DNA of 14,651 nt, taken from positions 1-14,651 of the forward strand of contig FR880034.1 of the NCBI GenBank assembly GCA_000435175.1, written 5' to 3'. Below, in pieces: positions 13,192-14,651 of the stretch (position 1 is the stretch's first letter; each line of letters starts with the position of its first letter). The translations under genes and the position numbers were made by a program. The stretch comes from Clostridium sp. CAG:245. Its GTDB lineage: Bacteria > Bacillota > Clostridia > TANB77 > CAG-508. The notes beneath the pieces were generated by a model. It was not told the origin of the DNA. It saw nothing but the letters and a program-made list of their open reading frames with translations, and did no database searches.

Positions 13192-14651
13192 ATGAACATA
13201 TATGAATCGCAACCGGAATTAGAAAATAATAAAACTAAAACAAAAAAATTAATGATAATAATTGGTGTTGCAATAGTTATATTATTTGTACTATCAATAG
13301 GTTTAATATTTTATATATCTTATATAGAAAAAAATAAATTTAAATGCTATATTGATGGCACAAAAATTTCAACAAAATCAGATATGATAGTTGTTGATGA
13401 GAACAAAAATAATATTTATGTTTCTCTTGAGGATATTGCGAGTCAAATTGGTTATGCTAAAAATAATGGAGAATATAAAAATCAATATACAGAAGATTTT
13501 GATAAGTGCTACTTACAAAATAAATATGAAGCTGTATCATACATAACAGATTCAAATCAAATATATAAAACAATACTATCAGCGAGTCAAGGTGAAGAGA
13601 ATGACTATAAATATTTTGAAATTGATGAACCTGTAATTATATCTAATAACAAAATGTATACAACCATTAAAGGAATAAGTAAAGGATGTAATTTAGATTA
13701 TTCATATGATCCAGAGAATAATACTCTAAAAATATATACAATGGATTATTTAGCAAAATTATATGCTAAATCAATACCTGAGAGTGAAGAAATAGCAGAA
13801 CAAGATAATATAGAGGCTTATAAAAATAGAAAAGCCATCTTATATAATATGGTTGTTGTTAAAAATGACTCAGGAATGTATGGCGTAAAAAAAATCACAG
13901 ATAATGGAATTGGTACACTTATCGGTGAAAAATATAAATCTATTTCATTTGACGAAGCAGAGGAAGAATTTATTGTTGAAACAGATGAAGGAAAATTTGG
14001 AATAGTTGATAATAAAGGAAATAAAAAAATCTCACCAGATTATACTAGTATAAAGCTAATAAGCAAAGATAGAGGATTATATCTAGTATCAAAAAAAACT
14101 AGTACTTCAAGAACTCAGTATGGAATAATTAATAAAAATGATAAAGTGATTGTTTATATAGAATATGAACAAATAGGAATCAATAAAAATGATTTTCCTA
14201 CAAATGATATAGAAAATCCATATATACTATTTGGAAAATGTATTCCTGTAAAGAGATCAAACAAATGGGGATTGCTTGATTTAAATGGTAGTACAATTGC
14301 TACATTAGAATTTGATGGTTTGGGTTGCTTATCAAATTCTTCTAAAAATAATCAAGCTAGCAGTTTAATTGTAATTCCAGAATATGAGGCTATAGTCGTA
14401 CGAAAAGATGGCTTATATGGATTATACAATTCATCTGGTAAAGAACTAATATTACCTCTTGTTACAGATATGTATGTAATAAATAATTCTGGAGAAAATC
14501 AATATTATTTAACATATCAAGGTAACACTATGAATGTTATTGAATACTTAAAAAATGTATTAGGGCTTGAGCCTGTTACAAATAATTCTAGTAACGAAAA
14601 AATAAATAATAGTAATAATAGTAGTACTAATAGTTCAAATGAAATTGCTAA
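13192..14651 (+). CDS. Membrane-anchored WG-repeat protein with stalk-like domain (3' end beyond window)
   Basis: The frame is open from ATG 13192 (AAGGGGG 9 nt upstream) to the window edge, giving 486 complete codons without a stop. A short charged cytoplasmic N-terminus (1-19) precedes one transmembrane helix (about 20-44), so the rest should be outside the cell. Residues about 50-190 include IYVSLEDIASQIGY, which resembles the copper-amine-oxidase N-terminal-like 'stalk' fold common in clostridial surface proteins. Five WG-type repeat cores follow: YGVK (230), FGIV (269), YGII (310), WGLL (359) and YGLY (409), spaced 39-50 residues apart, each with the usual 'xxG' turn and D/E-rich strand. 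From about 463 the chain becomes Asn/Ser-rich (SSNEKINNSNNSSTNSS), probably a flexible linker to something beyond the edge. WG repeats are generally linked to binding roles; ligand and function are unknown. Confidence 0.85.
   Translation, partial: MNIYESQPELENNKTKTKKLMIIIGVAIVILFVLSIGLIFYISYIEKNKFKCYIDGTKISTKSDMIVVDENKNNIYVSLEDIASQIGYAKNNGEYKNQYTEDFDKCYLQNKYEAVSYITDSNQIYKTILSASQGEENDYKYFEIDEPVIISNNKMYTTIKGISKGCNLDYSYDPENNTLKIYTMDYLAKLYAKSIPESEEIAEQDNIEAYKNRKAILYNMVVVKNDSGMYGVKKITDNGIGTLIGEKYKSISFDEAEEEFIVETDEGKFGIVDNKGNKKISPDYTSIKLISKDRGLYLVSKKTSTSRTQYGIINKNDKVIVYIEYEQIGINKNDFPTNDIENPYILFGKCIPVKRSNKWGLLDLNGSTIATLEFDGLGCLSNSSKNNQASSLIVIPEYEAIVVRKDGLYGLYNSSGKELILPLVTDMYVINNSGENQYYLTYQGNTMNVIEYLKNVLGLEPVTNNSSNEKINNSNNSSTNSSNEIA

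Noticed and set aside
1..14651. Mobile elements, CRISPR arrays, phage or toxin-antitoxin genes
   Set aside because: No transposase, integrase or recombinase motifs, no regularly spaced direct repeats, and no target-site duplications were seen. The gene content and uniform strand and base composition are those of a conserved chromosomal segment.

Overview
The window is AT-rich DNA (very low GC by eye) with every gene on the + strand. It looks like chromosomal core sequence from a low-GC Firmicute (Bacillota), most likely a clostridial relative. The evidence is the gene set (RbgA/YlqF, Mini-RNase III, trigger factor-ClpP-ClpX, a clostridial-type TsaD), strong AAGGAG-type ribosome binding sites, sigma-A-like promoters, and stop codons that are nearly all TAA (10 TAA, 2 TAG, no TGA). 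There are no mobile elements, CRISPR arrays, phage genes or rRNA genes. Species cannot be assigned from sequence reading alone.

Layout: (1) 1-1465, a leader hairpin, then rbgA and mrnC, two factors for maturing the large ribosomal subunit. (2) 1547-1701, a self-contained tRNA-Glu(CUC) unit with its own promoter and terminator. (3) 1750-3461, recN with its own promoter. (4) 3518-6071, a promoter followed by a site-2-type (M50) membrane protease, tsaD and a metallophosphoesterase. tsaD carries a one-base frameshift at its extreme 5' end. (5) 6092-9523, tig, clpP and clpX, the classical chaperone/protease cluster, with its own tig promoter and a structured tig-clpP spacer, closed by a long hairpin terminator. 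(6) 9565-14651, a second close-packed group: an unrecognised membrane-anchored protein with an HExxH metalloprotease motif, queA, tgt, and a membrane-anchored WG-repeat protein that runs off the right edge.

Most genes serve translation quality and protein quality control: ribosome assembly (RbgA, MrnC), tRNA modification (TsaD for t6A; Tgt and QueA for queuosine), nascent-chain folding (trigger factor) and ATP-dependent proteolysis (ClpXP). The least explained parts are the two surface proteins flanking queA-tgt and the tsaD frameshift. I found no convincing new multi-gene defence or mobile system. The best candidate for undescribed biology is the jelly-roll plus HExxH ectodomain protein at 9616-10974.
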